Of a DNA stretch of 64,000 nt, positions 53,829 to 62,413 are shown in pieces. Every line of letters starts with the position of its first letter. Position 1 is the first letter of the stretch. The notes beneath the pieces are model-generated. The model saw only the letters and a list, made by a program, of their open reading frames with translations. It was not told the origin of the DNA and ran no database searches. The translations under genes were made by a program, and so were the position numbers. The stretch comes from Kocuria marina (lineage in GTDB: Bacteria; Actinomycetota; Actinomycetes; Actinomycetales; Micrococcaceae), in contig NZ_JROM01000021.1 of NCBI RefSeq assembly GCF_000786655.1, positions 1 through 64,000 of the forward strand, written 5' to 3'.

Positions 53829-55232
53829 TCATTCCTGGTTCTGCTCGGCGTGCGGCCCCACCACGGTGCGTACCGTGGCGTCCGCGGACAATTGCGCGGC
53901 CAGTGTCTGCACGTCCTCGGACGTCACGGCGCGGATGCGCCGCAGGGACTCGTCCACGTCCATGAAGATGCCCGTCTTCAGTTCTGCGGACCCCAGCCGG
54001 GACATCCGCGACCCCGTGTCCTCGAGGGCCAGGACGGTGGCACCGCTGAGTTGGCCCTCGACCTTCGCGAGTTCTGCCGCATCCATCCCGTCCTGGGCGA
54101 GCCGGTCCAGCTCGGCGCGCATGAGCTCGCTGACCTGGTCCACGCGCTCGCCCGTGCACCCCGCGTACATCCCGAAGAACCCGGCGTCCGAGTAGGAGCC
54201 CGAGAAGGAGAACGTGGAGTACGCGAGGCCCTTCTGCTCCCGGATGGTGTGGAACAACCGCGAGGACATCCCGCCGCCCAGGGCGGCGTTGAGCACGGTC
54301 ATCGCGAAGCGACGCTCGTCCCCGGACTGCAGTCCGGCGCCGCCCAGCACCACGTGGGCCTGCTCGACCGGGCGCTCGAACGTGTGGGTCCCGACCAGGG
54401 GGGTCAACTGCGCCGGCGAGGAGTCCCGCCGGGCACCGGCGTGGCCGGTCGCGTCCGGGTCCCAGCCCGCGCGGGCCAGGGACTCGCGCACGAGTTCGAC
54501 GACGCGGTCGTGGTCCAGACCCCCGGCCACCGTGACCACGAGGTTCTCGGGGCGGTAGGACCCGCGGTAGTGCTGCCACACCGCGTCCCGGGTCACGGAA
54601 CGGATCTCCTCCGGGGTGCCCGCGATGGGCCGCGCGAGCGCGGACCCGTGGAGCACCTCGGCGTTGAACTGTTCGAATGCGAAGTCCGTGGGATCGTCCC
54701 GGTCCATGGCGATCTCCTCGAGGATCACGCCGCGTTCGCGGTCGAACTCCTCGGGGTCCAGGACGGCACCGGTGAACATGTCCGCGAGCACGTCCACCGC
54801 CATGGGCAACTGCTCGGAGAGCACCCGGGCGTGGTAGCACGTGTGCTCGTGGGCCGTGAACGCATTGGACTCCCCGCCCACGCGGTCGAAGGCCTCCGCG
54901 ATCTCGAGCGAACTGCGCCGGGACGTGCCCTTGAACAGCAGGTGCTCCAGGAAGTGCGTGGAACCGAGCATGCCCGGGGCCTCGTCACGCGAGCCCAGGC
55001 TCACCCAGAACCCCACGGACACCGAACGCTGCCCGGGCATCTTCTCGGTGAGCACCCTGGTCCCGCACGGCAGGACGGTGCGCATGATCACGGCGCCCTC
55101 GGCGTCGTCGTGCACCACGTGGGTGAAGCCCGGCGCCTGCGCCGTGGCCGAATACGCCCGAAGGCGGGCGGCCCCGCCGGAGACGTGCTCCGCGGGATCG
55201 CCCGCCCTCAGGGGAAGGTGAACAACTGTCAT
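53829..55232 (-). CDS. M16-family zinc metallopeptidase
   Basis: A 467-residue processing-peptidase-like protein. The inverted zinc motif HFLEH is at residues 93-97, with the distal Glu in a downstream helix (RERGVILEEIAMDRDDP). The second M16 domain contains the ERPVEQAHVVLGG and GLAYSTFSFSGSY segments. No signal peptide is visible. It lies 21 bases after pnp, the usual actinobacterial partner order. The substrate is not known. Confidence 0.92.
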   Translation of the reverse strand: MTVVHLPLRAGDPAEHVSGGAARLRAYSATAQAPGFTHVVHDDAEGAVIMRTVLPCGTRVLTEKMPGQRSVSVGFWVSLGSRDEAPGMLGSTHFLEHLLFKGTSRRSSLEIAEAFDRVGGESNAFTAHEHTCYHARVLSEQLPMAVDVLADMFTGAVLDPEEFDRERGVILEEIAMDRDDPTDFAFEQFNAEVLHGSALARPIAGTPEEIRSVTRDAVWQHYRGSYRPENLVVTVAGGLDHDRVVELVRESLARAGWDPDATGHAGARRDSSPAQLTPLVGTHTFERPVEQAHVVLGGAGLQSGDERRFAMTVLNAALGGGMSSRLFHTIREQKGLAYSTFSFSGSYSDAGFFGMYAGCTGERVDQVSELMRAELDRLAQDGMDAAELAKVEGQLSGATVLALEDTGSRMSRLGSAELKTGIFMDVDESLRRIRAVTSEDVQTLAAQLSADATVRTVVGPHAEQNQE

Positions 55233-55253
55233 CTAGTAACGAAGACCCTCTGC

Positions 55254-57512
55254 TCAGTTCTCGTCGTCGGAGGACTCGGCCGGGGCGTCGGACTCGGCCA
55301 CGACGGGCGCGAGGGACAGCTTGCCGCGGTCGTCCACCTTGGTGATCTCCACCTGGACCTTCTGGCCCACGGACACGACGCCGTCCACCTCGTTGACGCG
55401 CTTGTTGTCGTTGAGCTTGCGCATCTCGGAGATGTGGAGCAGACCATCCTTGCCCGGGGTCAGGGACACGAACGCACCGAACGTGGTGGTCTTGACCACG
55501 GTGCCCAGGTAGCGCTCGCCCACCTCGGGGACCTGCGGGTTGGCGATCGCGTTGATCGCCGAGCGCGCGGCCTCCGCGGAGGGACCGTCCGTGGCGCCGA
55601 TGTACACGGTGCCGTCGTCCTCGATGGAGATGTCCGTGCCGGTGTCCTCCTGGATCTGGTTGATCATCTTGCCCTTGGGGCCGATCACCTCACCGATCTT
55701 GGACACGGGCACGTTCACCGAGATCACGCGCGGCGCGAACTCGCTCATCTCGTCCGGGGCGTCGATCGCGGAGGTCAGCACGTCCAGGATGTAGAGCCGG
55801 GCCTCGCGCGCCTGGGTCAGGGCCGAGGCCAGGACCGAGGCGGGGATACCGTCCAGCTTGGTGTCCAGCTGGATCGCGGTCACGAACTCGGACGTACCGG
55901 CGACCTTGAAGTCCATATCACCCAGCGCGTCCTCCGCACCGAGGATGTCGGTCAGGGCCGCGTACTGGACCTCGCCGTTGACGGTGTCGGAGACCAGGCC
56001 CATGGCGATACCGGCCACGGGAGCGCGCAGCGGCACACCGGCGTTGTACAGCGACAGCGTGGACGCGCACACGGAACCCATGGACGTGGAGCCGTTGGAG
56101 CCCAGCGCCTCGGAGACCTGACGGATCGCGTACGGGAACTCCTCCCGGGAGGGCAGCACGGGCGTGATCGCACGCTCGGCGAGCGCACCGTGGCCGATCT
56201 CGCGGCGCTTGGGCGAACCCACGCGGCCGGTCTCGCCTGTGGAGTACGGCGGGAAGTTGTAGTGGTGGATGTAGCGCTTGTGCTTGACCGGGGACAGCGA
56301 GTCGATCTGCTGCTCCAGCTTGAGCATGTTCAGCGTGGTGACACCCATGATCTGGGTCTCGCCGCGCTCGAACAGCGCGGAACCGTGCACGCGCGGGAGC
56401 ACGTCCACCTCGGCGCTGAGCTGACGGATGTCCGTGAGGCCACGGCCGTCGATGCGCACCTTGTCCTTGAGGATGCGCTGACGCACGGTCTGCTTGGTCA
56501 GGGCCTGGTAGGCGCCGTTGACCTCGTCCGCGCGGCCCTCGAAGGCCTTGCCCTCGCCCGTGAGCTCGGCCAGCGTGGACTGGTGCAGCTCGTCGGTCGC
56601 GGCCTCGCGCTCCTGCTTGCCGGCGATCGAGTAGACCTGCGCCATGCGCTCGCCCACGAAGTCCTTGACGGCCTCGGCAGCGTCGTCCCCGTACCCGCCG
56701 AAGCGCGGCAGGTCCAGCTCGGGCTTGGCGGTGCGGGACGCGAGGTCCGCCTGGGCGTCGCACAGGGCCTTGATGAAGGGCTTGGCGGCCTCGAGGCCCT
56801 CGGCCACGAGCTCCTCGGTCGGTGCGACCGCACCCTGACCCTTGATGAGCTCCCACGCGTTGTCGGTGGCCTCGGCCTCGACCATCATGATCGCGACGTC
56901 CGAGCCGCCGTCCTTGGTGCTCACCACACGGCCGGCCACGGCCATGTCGAACACGGCGTTCTCGAGCTGGGAGTGCTTGGGGAACGCGATCCACTGGTGG
57001 GAGCCGTTCTCCTGGGCCATGAGCGCCATGCGCACGCCGCCCACGGGGCCCTGGAAGGGCAGCCCGGACAAGGTCGTGGACATGGACGCGGCGTTGATCG
57101 CCACGGTGTTGTAGATCTCGTCCGGTGCGATGGACGTGACGGTGACGACCACCTGCACCTCGTTGCGCAGGCCCTTGCCGAACGCGGGGCGCAGCGGGCG
57201 GTCGATCAGGCGGCACGTGAGGATCGCGTCCGTGGACGGGCGGCCCTCACGGCGGAAGAACGAACCGGGGATGCGGCCCGCGGCGTACATCCGCTCCTCG
57301 ACGTCCACCGTGAGCGGGAAGAAGTCGAAGCCCTCCCGCGGGTGCTTGCCCACGGCCGTGGCCGAGAGCATGGAGGTCTCTTCGTCGATGTAGACCATGG
57401 CCGAACCCGCGGCCTGGCGGGCGAGTCGGCCGGTTTCGAAGCGCACGACGCGCTTGCCGTACGAGCCGTTGTCGATGACGGCTTCTGCACTCTGGATCTC
57501 GGGACCCTCCAA
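55254..57512 (-). CDS. pnp: polyribonucleotide nucleotidyltransferase (PNPase)
   Basis: Phosphorolytic 3'-5' exoribonuclease, also called guanosine pentaphosphate synthetase in actinobacteria. The 752-residue protein has two RNase PH domains ([57 protein letters not shown]), a KH domain ([24 protein letters not shown]) and a C-terminal S1 domain ([28 protein letters not shown]). It follows rpsO, with 245 bases between containing a terminator and a palindrome. Confidence 0.97.
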   Translation of the reverse strand: MEGPEIQSAEAVIDNGSYGKRVVRFETGRLARQAAGSAMVYIDEETSMLSATAVGKHPREGFDFFPLTVDVEERMYAAGRIPGSFFRREGRPSTDAILTCRLIDRPLRPAFGKGLRNEVQVVVTVTSIAPDEIYNTVAINAASMSTTLSGLPFQGPVGGVRMALMAQENGSHQWIAFPKHSQLENAVFDMAVAGRVVSTKDGGSDVAIMMVEAEATDNAWELIKGQGAVAPTEELVAEGLEAAKPFIKALCDAQADLASRTAKPELDLPRFGGYGDDAAEAVKDFVGERMAQVYSIAGKQEREAATDELHQSTLAELTGEGKAFEGRADEVNGAYQALTKQTVRQRILKDKVRIDGRGLTDIRQLSAEVDVLPRVHGSALFERGETQIMGVTTLNMLKLEQQIDSLSPVKHKRYIHHYNFPPYSTGETGRVGSPKRREIGHGALAERAITPVLPSREEFPYAIRQVSEALGSNGSTSMGSVCASTLSLYNAGVPLRAPVAGIAMGLVSDTVNGEVQYAALTDILGAEDALGDMDFKVAGTSEFVTAIQLDTKLDGIPASVLASALTQAREARLYILDVLTSAIDAPDEMSEFAPRVISVNVPVSKIGEVIGPKGKMINQIQEDTGTDISIEDDGTVYIGATDGPSAEAARSAINAIANPQVPEVGERYLGTVVKTTTFGAFVSLTPGKDGLLHISEMRKLNDNKRVNEVDGVVSVGQKVQVEITKVDDRGKLSLAPVVAESDAPAESSDDEN

Positions 57513-57663
57513 GGGTCACCTCCGTTTCTTCGTGGTGCGTGATCCGCGCGACACACCGGTCTTCGATCGAGGCGCTCGCAGCGCGTGGGCGTTGCGAAGG
57601 CCACTGTCGAGGACCGCGACATGCAGCGCGGTCACGCCATGACGTGATTTCTCGTTGGATTGT

Positions 57664-57707
57664 CCGGACACTCGGTCCGGCTGGCGGTGTTCGTCACGAA
57701 CAGCGCC
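57664..57707 (-). promoter_or_regulatory. palindrome and hairpin in the pnp upstream region
   Basis: TGTTCGTCACGAACA (57688-57702) is a perfect 15-base palindrome centred on one base, extended by GGCG/CGCC outside a mismatch. Beside it CCGGAC/GTCCGG forms a small hairpin (57664-57680). Such sites before pnp can be processing stems for autoregulation or a regulator's operator; which one is not clear. Confidence 0.4.
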
Positions 57708-57716
57708 GATTGCGGC

Positions 57717-57750
57717 GGTTCCCCGCGCTCCGTCAGGGGCACGGGGAACC
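57717..57750 (-). terminator. rpsO terminator
   Basis: A 9-bp inverted repeat, GGTTCCCCG and complement with a 16-base loop, lies just after the rpsO stop codon. Confidence 0.6.
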
Positions 57751-57757
57751 GGTCACA

Positions 57758-58027
57758 TCACTTGCGCAGGCCGAGGCGCTCGATGAGCGCACGGTAGCGG
57801 GCGATGTCGGTGCGACGCAGGTAGTCAAGCATGCGACGACGCCGTCCCACCAGGGCCATCAGGCCGCGGCGGGTGTGGTGGTCGTGCTTGTGCATCTTCA
57901 GGTGCTCGGTCAGATCGGAGATCCGACGGGACAGCACCGCGATCTGCACCTCGGGCGAACCGGTGTCACCCTCGTGGGTCGCGTACTCGGTGATGATCTG
58001 GTTCTTGATCGTGGCATCCAGGGCCAT
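57758..58027 (-). CDS. rpsO: 30S ribosomal protein S15
   Basis: An 89-residue 16S rRNA-binding protein. The [39 protein letters not shown] core and the [13 protein letters not shown] segment are diagnostic. The 326 bases upstream, before luxS, hold its promoter region (TAGGAT at 58141-58146 is a possible -10) and the repeats described separately; no gene is seen there. Confidence 0.98.
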   Translation of the reverse strand: MALDATIKNQIITEYATHEGDTGSPEVQIAVLSRRISDLTEHLKMHKHDHHTRRGLMALVGRRRRMLDYLRRTDIARYRALIERLGLRK

Positions 58028-58200
58028 GTGTAACTCCTCGAGTCAGTACCGTGACCGCCCGGTGCGTGAGATTCCCGCCCGGGGTCCGGGAGCGAGCTCC
58101 CGGGGTCGGACCGCCACGGACCGCAGTCAGACCATCGACCATCCTAACCGATCCCCCGCCCGGGCACCGTAAGGCCCGTCACCCCGCGGCGGACGACGGC

Positions 58201-58220
58201 GCGGCGCACCGGTGCGCCGC
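58201..58220. repeat. perfect 20-bp palindrome between rpsO and luxS
   Basis: GCGGCGCACC followed directly by its complement GGTGCGCCGC. With no loop it is a poor hairpin and a good protein-binding symmetry, though very GC-rich DNA can produce such runs by chance. Confidence 0.5.
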
Positions 58221-58250
58221 CCCGCACCCGCGCATCGCCGCAGCGCCGCG

Positions 58251-58316
58251 GACGTCCCGTGGCAACGCCGTCGACATCCCGCGGTAGCGCCGTCGCAGTC
58301 CCGCGGGAGCGCCCGG
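58251..58316. repeat. three 22-bp tandem repeats upstream of luxS
   Basis: Three adjacent 22-base units start GACGTCCCGTGG, GACATCCCGCGG and GCAGTCCCGCGG and end near GCGCCGTC. The first two share about 18 of 22 bases; the third drifts at its end. They lie about 40 bases before the luxS start, possibly over its promoter. Confidence 0.6.
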
Positions 58317-58353
58317 AACGTGCGAAGCCGGACCGAACTGGGACAATGGGGGC

Positions 58354-58812
58354 ATGCAGAAGATGAACGTCGAATCATTCAACCTCGACCACCGCAGCGT
58401 GGCCGCCCCCTACGTGCGGATCGCGGATCGCAAGGAACTGCCGGGTGGGGACACCCTCGTGAAGTACGACGTCCGCTTCACCCAGCCCAACCAGGCGCAC
58501 CTGGAGATGCCGGCGGTGCACTCGATCGAACACCTCACCGCAGAGCACATGCGCAATCACACGGACGCCCTGATCGACTTCTCCCCCATGGGGTGCCAGA
58601 CCGGCTTCTACGCGCTCATGCTGGGAGTGGAGACCGAGGAATTCGAGCGCCTGCTCGAGCGCACCTTCCGGGACATCCTCGAGGCGGACGAGGTCCCGGC
58701 CGCGAACGAGGTGCAGTGCGGCTGGGGCGCCAACCACAGCCTCGAGGCGGCCCAGGACGCGGTGCGCGGATTCCTGGCCGAGCGCGAGCACTGGGACGAG
58801 GTCACGCGGTGA
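58354..58812 (+). CDS. luxS: S-ribosylhomocysteine lyase
   Basis: Splits S-ribosylhomocysteine into homocysteine and the AI-2 precursor DPD. The 152-residue protein has zinc ligands in HSIEH (residues 56-60) and Cys122 (QCGWGANH), and the catalytic Cys81 in [10 protein letters not shown]. An ATG three codons in is an alternative start. The gene overlaps mtn by four bases. Most actinobacteria recycle homocysteine through SahH instead, so luxS is uncommon here. Confidence 0.95.
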   Translation: MQKMNVESFNLDHRSVAAPYVRIADRKELPGGDTLVKYDVRFTQPNQAHLEMPAVHSIEHLTAEHMRNHTDALIDFSPMGCQTGFYALMLGVETEEFERLLERTFRDILEADEVPAANEVQCGWGANHSLEAAQDAVRGFLAEREHWDEVTR

Positions 58813-59585
58813 CGGACGACGCCGCACGGTTCGCCGCGTGCGTGGGCGCGCCGGCCGTCGTGGTCGCCATGGCGGAGGAGGCCGAACCGTTCCTCGCGGA
58901 CGCAGACTCCCGCTGCGAGAACCCCCACGTGATCGGTGGGGCCGAGCTGCACGCCGTCGAGGCCGCGGGGCGTCCCGTGCTCGTGGTGCGCACCGGGATC
59001 GGACTGGTCAACGCGGCGTCGGCCCTGAGCGCGGTGCTGGAACGGTTCGAACCGAGCGCCGTGATCTCCGCGGGTTCCGCCGGGGGCCTGCGCGCGGACG
59101 TCAACGTGGGTGACCTCGTGATCGGCACCGAGTTCCGCTACGCGGACGCGGACGCGACCGCGTTCGGGTACGAACCGGGACAGGTGCCCGGGATGCCCCC
59201 GGCCTTCGCGGCGTCGTCGGACCTCGTGACGGCCGCGAGCAGCCTCGTGGCCGCGGAGGGCTACGCCGCGTGGCGCGGGACGATGCTCTCGGGCGGCGCG
59301 TTCGTCACGGCCCGCAACGTGGGGGCGACCCGCGAGGTGTTCCCCGAGGCCCTGAGCACGGACATGGAGACCACGGCCCTCGCGCACGTGTGCCATGACC
59401 GCGAGGTGCCCTTCCTGGCCGTGCGCGCGATCTCGGACCTGTGCGGTCCCGCCGCGGACCAGCAGTTCCACATGGAGCTGGACATCGTGGCCCGGATCAG
59501 CGCCCAGGCCGTGACCGAACTGCTCGACGGGCTCCCGCCCGTCCCACCACCCACACGTCGAGGAGAACGAGGAACACATGAGTGA
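58809..59585 (+). CDS. mtn: 5'-methylthioadenosine/S-adenosylhomocysteine nucleosidase
   Basis: Removes adenine from S-adenosylhomocysteine to give the LuxS substrate. The 258-residue protein has [13 protein letters not shown] at the start, the [21 protein letters not shown] loop, [11 protein letters not shown] with the catalytic Glu region, and VRAISDLCG with the catalytic Asp. The GTG start overlaps the luxS stop codon by four bases, coupling the two successive steps. It overlaps the downstream reductase by eight bases. Confidence 0.93.
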   Translation: MTDDAARFAACVGAPAVVVAMAEEAEPFLADADSRCENPHVIGGAELHAVEAAGRPVLVVRTGIGLVNAASALSAVLERFEPSAVISAGSAGGLRADVNVGDLVIGTEFRYADADATAFGYEPGQVPGMPPAFAASSDLVTAASSLVAAEGYAAWRGTMLSGGAFVTARNVGATREVFPEALSTDMETTALAHVCHDREVPFLAVRAISDLCGPAADQQFHMELDIVARISAQAVTELLDGLPPVPPPTRRGERGTHE

Positions 59586-60450
59586 CGACAAGACCAAGGA
59601 CCTGCGGGACGCCGCCCCGGACGTCGCGAAGCACGTGCTGCGCGACGGCCACAAGATCCCCCAGCTGGGCTTCGGCACCTACCCCATGGACGATGCCGAG
59701 GCCGAGGCCCTGATCCCGGAGGCCGTGTGGCGCGGGTACCGGCTCATCGACACCGCGGTGAACTACGGCAACGAACGCGGCGTGGGCCTGGGCGTGCGCT
59801 ATTGCGACATCCCCCGTTCCGAGCTGTTCCTCACGTCCAAGATCCCGGGGCGGGACCACGGCACGGACAGCGTGCGGCGCTCACTCGAGGGCACGCTCGA
59901 ACGGCTCGGCACGGACTACCTGGACCTCTACCTGATCCACTGGCCCAACCCGAGCGAGGACCGCTACGTGGACACGTGGCGCGCCATGATGGCCGCCCGC
60001 GACGAGGGCCTGACCCGTTCGATTGGTGTGTCCAACTTCCTGCCCGAGCACCTCCTGCGCCTGGAGCGGGAGACCGGGGAGATGCCCGTGGTCAACCAGG
60101 TGGAGCTGCACCCGCAGTACCAGCAGGAGACCCTGCGCGCGTTCCACGGGGAGCACAAGATCCTGACCGAGGCGTGGTCCCCGCTGGGGCGCAAGACGGA
60201 CCTGTTGCAGGACCCGTGGCTCGCGGAGATCGCCCGCAAGGTGGGACGCACCCCGGCCCAGGTGGTGCTGCGCTGGCACGTGCAGTCCAGCATCGTGGCG
60301 ATCCCCAAATCCTCGAACACCGAGCGCATGGCGCAGAACATCGACGTGTTCGAATGGGAGCTCACGGACGAGCAGATGGAACGGGTGCGCATGCTGCACA
60401 CCGGCATCAGCGGCTCCGGGTTCGATCCCGCCGTGCACGAGGAGATGTGA
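59578..60450 (+). CDS. aldo/keto reductase
   Basis: A 290-residue NADPH-dependent reductase of the AKR (beta-alpha)8 family. It has the catalytic Asp/Tyr in LIDTAVNYGNE, the Lys in FLTSKIPG, His in LIHWPNP, and the VSNF, NQVELHP and IPKSSNTERMAQNIDVF cofactor-binding segments. GAGGAACAC precedes the ATG, which lies inside the end of mtn. Its substrate is unknown; coupling to luxS-mtn hints at a role around methyl-cycle or DPD-derived carbonyls, which is only an inference. Confidence 0.9.
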   Translation: MSDDKTKDLRDAAPDVAKHVLRDGHKIPQLGFGTYPMDDAEAEALIPEAVWRGYRLIDTAVNYGNERGVGLGVRYCDIPRSELFLTSKIPGRDHGTDSVRRSLEGTLERLGTDYLDLYLIHWPNPSEDRYVDTWRAMMAARDEGLTRSIGVSNFLPEHLLRLERETGEMPVVNQVELHPQYQQETLRAFHGEHKILTEAWSPLGRKTDLLQDPWLAEIARKVGRTPAQVVLRWHVQSSIVAIPKSSNTERMAQNIDVFEWELTDEQMERVRMLHTGISGSGFDPAVHEEM

Positions 60451-60469
60451 GCACCCCCACCGTGTGAGT

Positions 60470-61483
60470 TCAGTCGGTCCCGCGCGCCTGTTCCCGCAGG
60501 ATGTCGCGGGACCGATTCACGTCGTCGCGCATCTGGGACACGAGCGCATCGATCCCGCGGTAGGCCACCATCCCGCGCAGACGTTCCACGAACTCGACCA
60601 CCACGGTCTGTCCGTAGAGGTCGAAGTCCTCCACGGCCTCGTCCGGGCGGTCGATCACGTGCGCCTCGACCTGACGGTTCACGCCGTCGAACGTGGGATT
60701 GGAGCCCACGGAGATCGCGGTGGGCCACCGGGTGCCGTCCTGGTCCACGAGCCAGCCTGCGTAGACCCCGTCCGCGGGGATGAATCCCGTGGCCTCGGGC
60801 GCCAGGTTCGCGGTGGGGAAGCCCAGTTCGCGCCCGCGGGCGGCCCCGTGCACCACCTCGCCGCGCATGCGGTGGTGCCGGCCGAGCAGTTTGGCAGCAC
60901 CGCGGATGTCCCCCGCCTCGAGGCACGAGCGCACCCACGTGGACGAGCAGCGGCGGTCGTCGCTCCAGCCCACCAGGCCGTTGAGCGCATCCGTGTCCTC
61001 GGGGACCAGGCCCGCGACGTCGTCCACGACCTGGACCTCGAAGCCGTGTTCACGGCCGAGCTCCCTGATCACCGGCAGATCCCCCGTGTTGTCACGCCCG
61101 AGCCGGACGTCCGATCCGATCACGAGACACACCGCGCCCAGCGGTTTTACGAGGTAGTCGACCACGAACTCCTCGGGGCTCAGTTCCGAGAACTCGAGGC
61201 TGTACGGCAGCACGAGGACGGCATCCACGCCGGTGGCCTCGAGGGCGTCCAGCTTGTCCTCGAGACCCATGATCAGTCCGGGGTGGGATTCGGGCCGGTG
61301 CACGAGAGCCGGGTGCGGATCGAAGGTCACGACCACGGAGTGGGCCTCAAGACGCTGGGAGGTCTCCAGCAGCTGCGCGAACACGTGTTGATGACCGCGG
61401 TGGACACCGTCGAAGTTGCCGATGCTCACCACGGAGGGACCGAATCCCGGGGTGACCTCGTCCAGGCTTCTCCAGCGAATCAC
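60470..61483 (-). CDS. ribF: bifunctional riboflavin kinase/FAD synthetase
   Basis: Makes FMN and FAD from riboflavin. The N-terminal adenylyltransferase domain has SIGNFDGVHRGHQHVF (HxGH-type motif) and the C-terminal kinase domain has RGRELGFPTANL and YAGWL. The 337-residue length is typical. It converges with the aldo/keto reductase with under 20 bases between. Confidence 0.95.
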   Translation of the reverse strand: MIRWRSLDEVTPGFGPSVVSIGNFDGVHRGHQHVFAQLLETSQRLEAHSVVVTFDPHPALVHRPESHPGLIMGLEDKLDALEATGVDAVLVLPYSLEFSELSPEEFVVDYLVKPLGAVCLVIGSDVRLGRDNTGDLPVIRELGREHGFEVQVVDDVAGLVPEDTDALNGLVGWSDDRRCSSTWVRSCLEAGDIRGAAKLLGRHHRMRGEVVHGAARGRELGFPTANLAPEATGFIPADGVYAGWLVDQDGTRWPTAISVGSNPTFDGVNRQVEAHVIDRPDEAVEDFDLYGQTVVVEFVERLRGMVAYRGIDALVSQMRDDVNRSRDILREQARGTD

Positions 61484-61529
61484 TGTTCTCCTCGATGTCT
61501 TTTGCGTGGTCAGTGTGTGCGGGCGACGT

Positions 61530-62000
61530 CTAGAGCCTACCGCTCCGCCGGGAGGGCCGTGTCAGCCACAACCACACGAGCCCCACGATCGGCAGCACGA
61601 GGGGCACGTAGCCGTAGCCGGCCCCGAAGTGGGACCACACGCTCGCCTTGGGGAACAACTGCGGTTCCAGGACACTGAGCAGGCCCACGCCCAGCACGCC
61701 CACGAGTTCCACGACCACGGCCACCGTGGCGACCCTGTGCCAGCCCGGACCGGACTTGGCCAACGCGATTGTCGCTAGGACGTAGATCGCGGCGGAGATC
61801 GTGGACAGGGAGATCGCGAGTGGCGCCACAGAGAACTCGGTGGCGAGCTGGTACAGCGAACGCACGCCCGCGGAGAGCGAGAAGACGGCGTAGACCACGA
61901 TCAGCAGCCGCCCGAACCCCGAGTTCTTCCGGTCCGATCCGGTGCGGGGCCCCGAGCGCCCGAAACGGTTCTGCAGCGTGGTGCGTGAGGGCTCAGCCAT
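61530..62000 (-). CDS. four-helix membrane protein
   Basis: A 156-residue integral membrane protein with a basic N-terminal tail (residues 1-30) and four hydrophobic segments: LLIVVYAVFSLSAGVRSLY, LAISLSTISAAIYVLATIAL, VATVAVVVELVGVLGVGLLSVL and YVPLVLPIVGLVWLWL. I do not recognise a family with a known role. It lies between truB and ribF on the same strand, about 45 bases before ribF. Confidence 0.75.
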   Translation of the reverse strand: MAEPSRTTLQNRFGRSGPRTGSDRKNSGFGRLLIVVYAVFSLSAGVRSLYQLATEFSVAPLAISLSTISAAIYVLATIALAKSGPGWHRVATVAVVVELVGVLGVGLLSVLEPQLFPKASVWSHFGAGYGYVPLVLPIVGLVWLWLTRPSRRSGRL

Positions 62001-62041
62001 GCTCGTCCTTCTCCCGGCGGCCCGTCCCGGCCGCTGCGGCG

Positions 62042-62413
62042 TCACTGGTAGTAGTAGATGAAGTTCATGCGGTAGACCATCACGGCCACCACGGGCCCGG
62101 CGGCGGCCAGGATGAGGGTGGACCACCGCGAGCGTTCCACGAGGGACCACACGAAGGTCCCCGCGGGGATCAGCAGGGCCGTGAGCAGGTAACCCCAGTA
62201 CTCGAGCAGACTCCCCGAGGGGTCCGGGCCGAGCACGGGCAGGAACACCGAGCCCACCGCGTAGACGAGCAAGAACGCCTCCAGCACGAGCACGGAGCCC
62301 TGGGAGAAGTCGTCCGGCGCCCGGCCGCGCGCGGCCTGCACGAGGCAGATCACGCACGAGAGCGCACCCAGGACCACCGAGGCCCAGAACCAACCGTCAT
62401 AACCCCACAGCAT
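62042..62413 (-). CDS. small membrane protein downstream of truB
   Basis: A 123-residue protein with about four membrane helices (WFWASVVLGALSCVICLVQA; VLVLEAFLLVYAVGSVFLPVL; YWGYLLTALLIPAGTFVWSL; LILAAAGPVVAVMVYRM) and an aromatic C-terminus, FIYYYQ. Function unknown. Its ATG shares one base with the truB stop codon (TGATG), so translation is coupled. Confidence 0.8.
   Translation of the reverse strand: MLWGYDGWFWASVVLGALSCVICLVQAARGRAPDDFSQGSVLVLEAFLLVYAVGSVFLPVLGPDPSGSLLEYWGYLLTALLIPAGTFVWSLVERSRWSTLILAAAGPVVAVMVYRMNFIYYYQ

Noticed and set aside
53850-57542. A plus-strand open frame of 1,230 codons, and similar long ones at 3153-6698, 18392-21625 and 49292-52477
   Set aside because: They run antisense to well-conserved genes (pnp and the M16 peptidase, HelR-like to argH, pheT, rnj-dapA). 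Their Arg/Ala/Gly/His-rich products have no domains; such frames are usual opposite high-GC genes.
58251-58316. 22-bp repeats as a CRISPR array
   Set aside because: Units are directly adjacent without spacers and only three are present.
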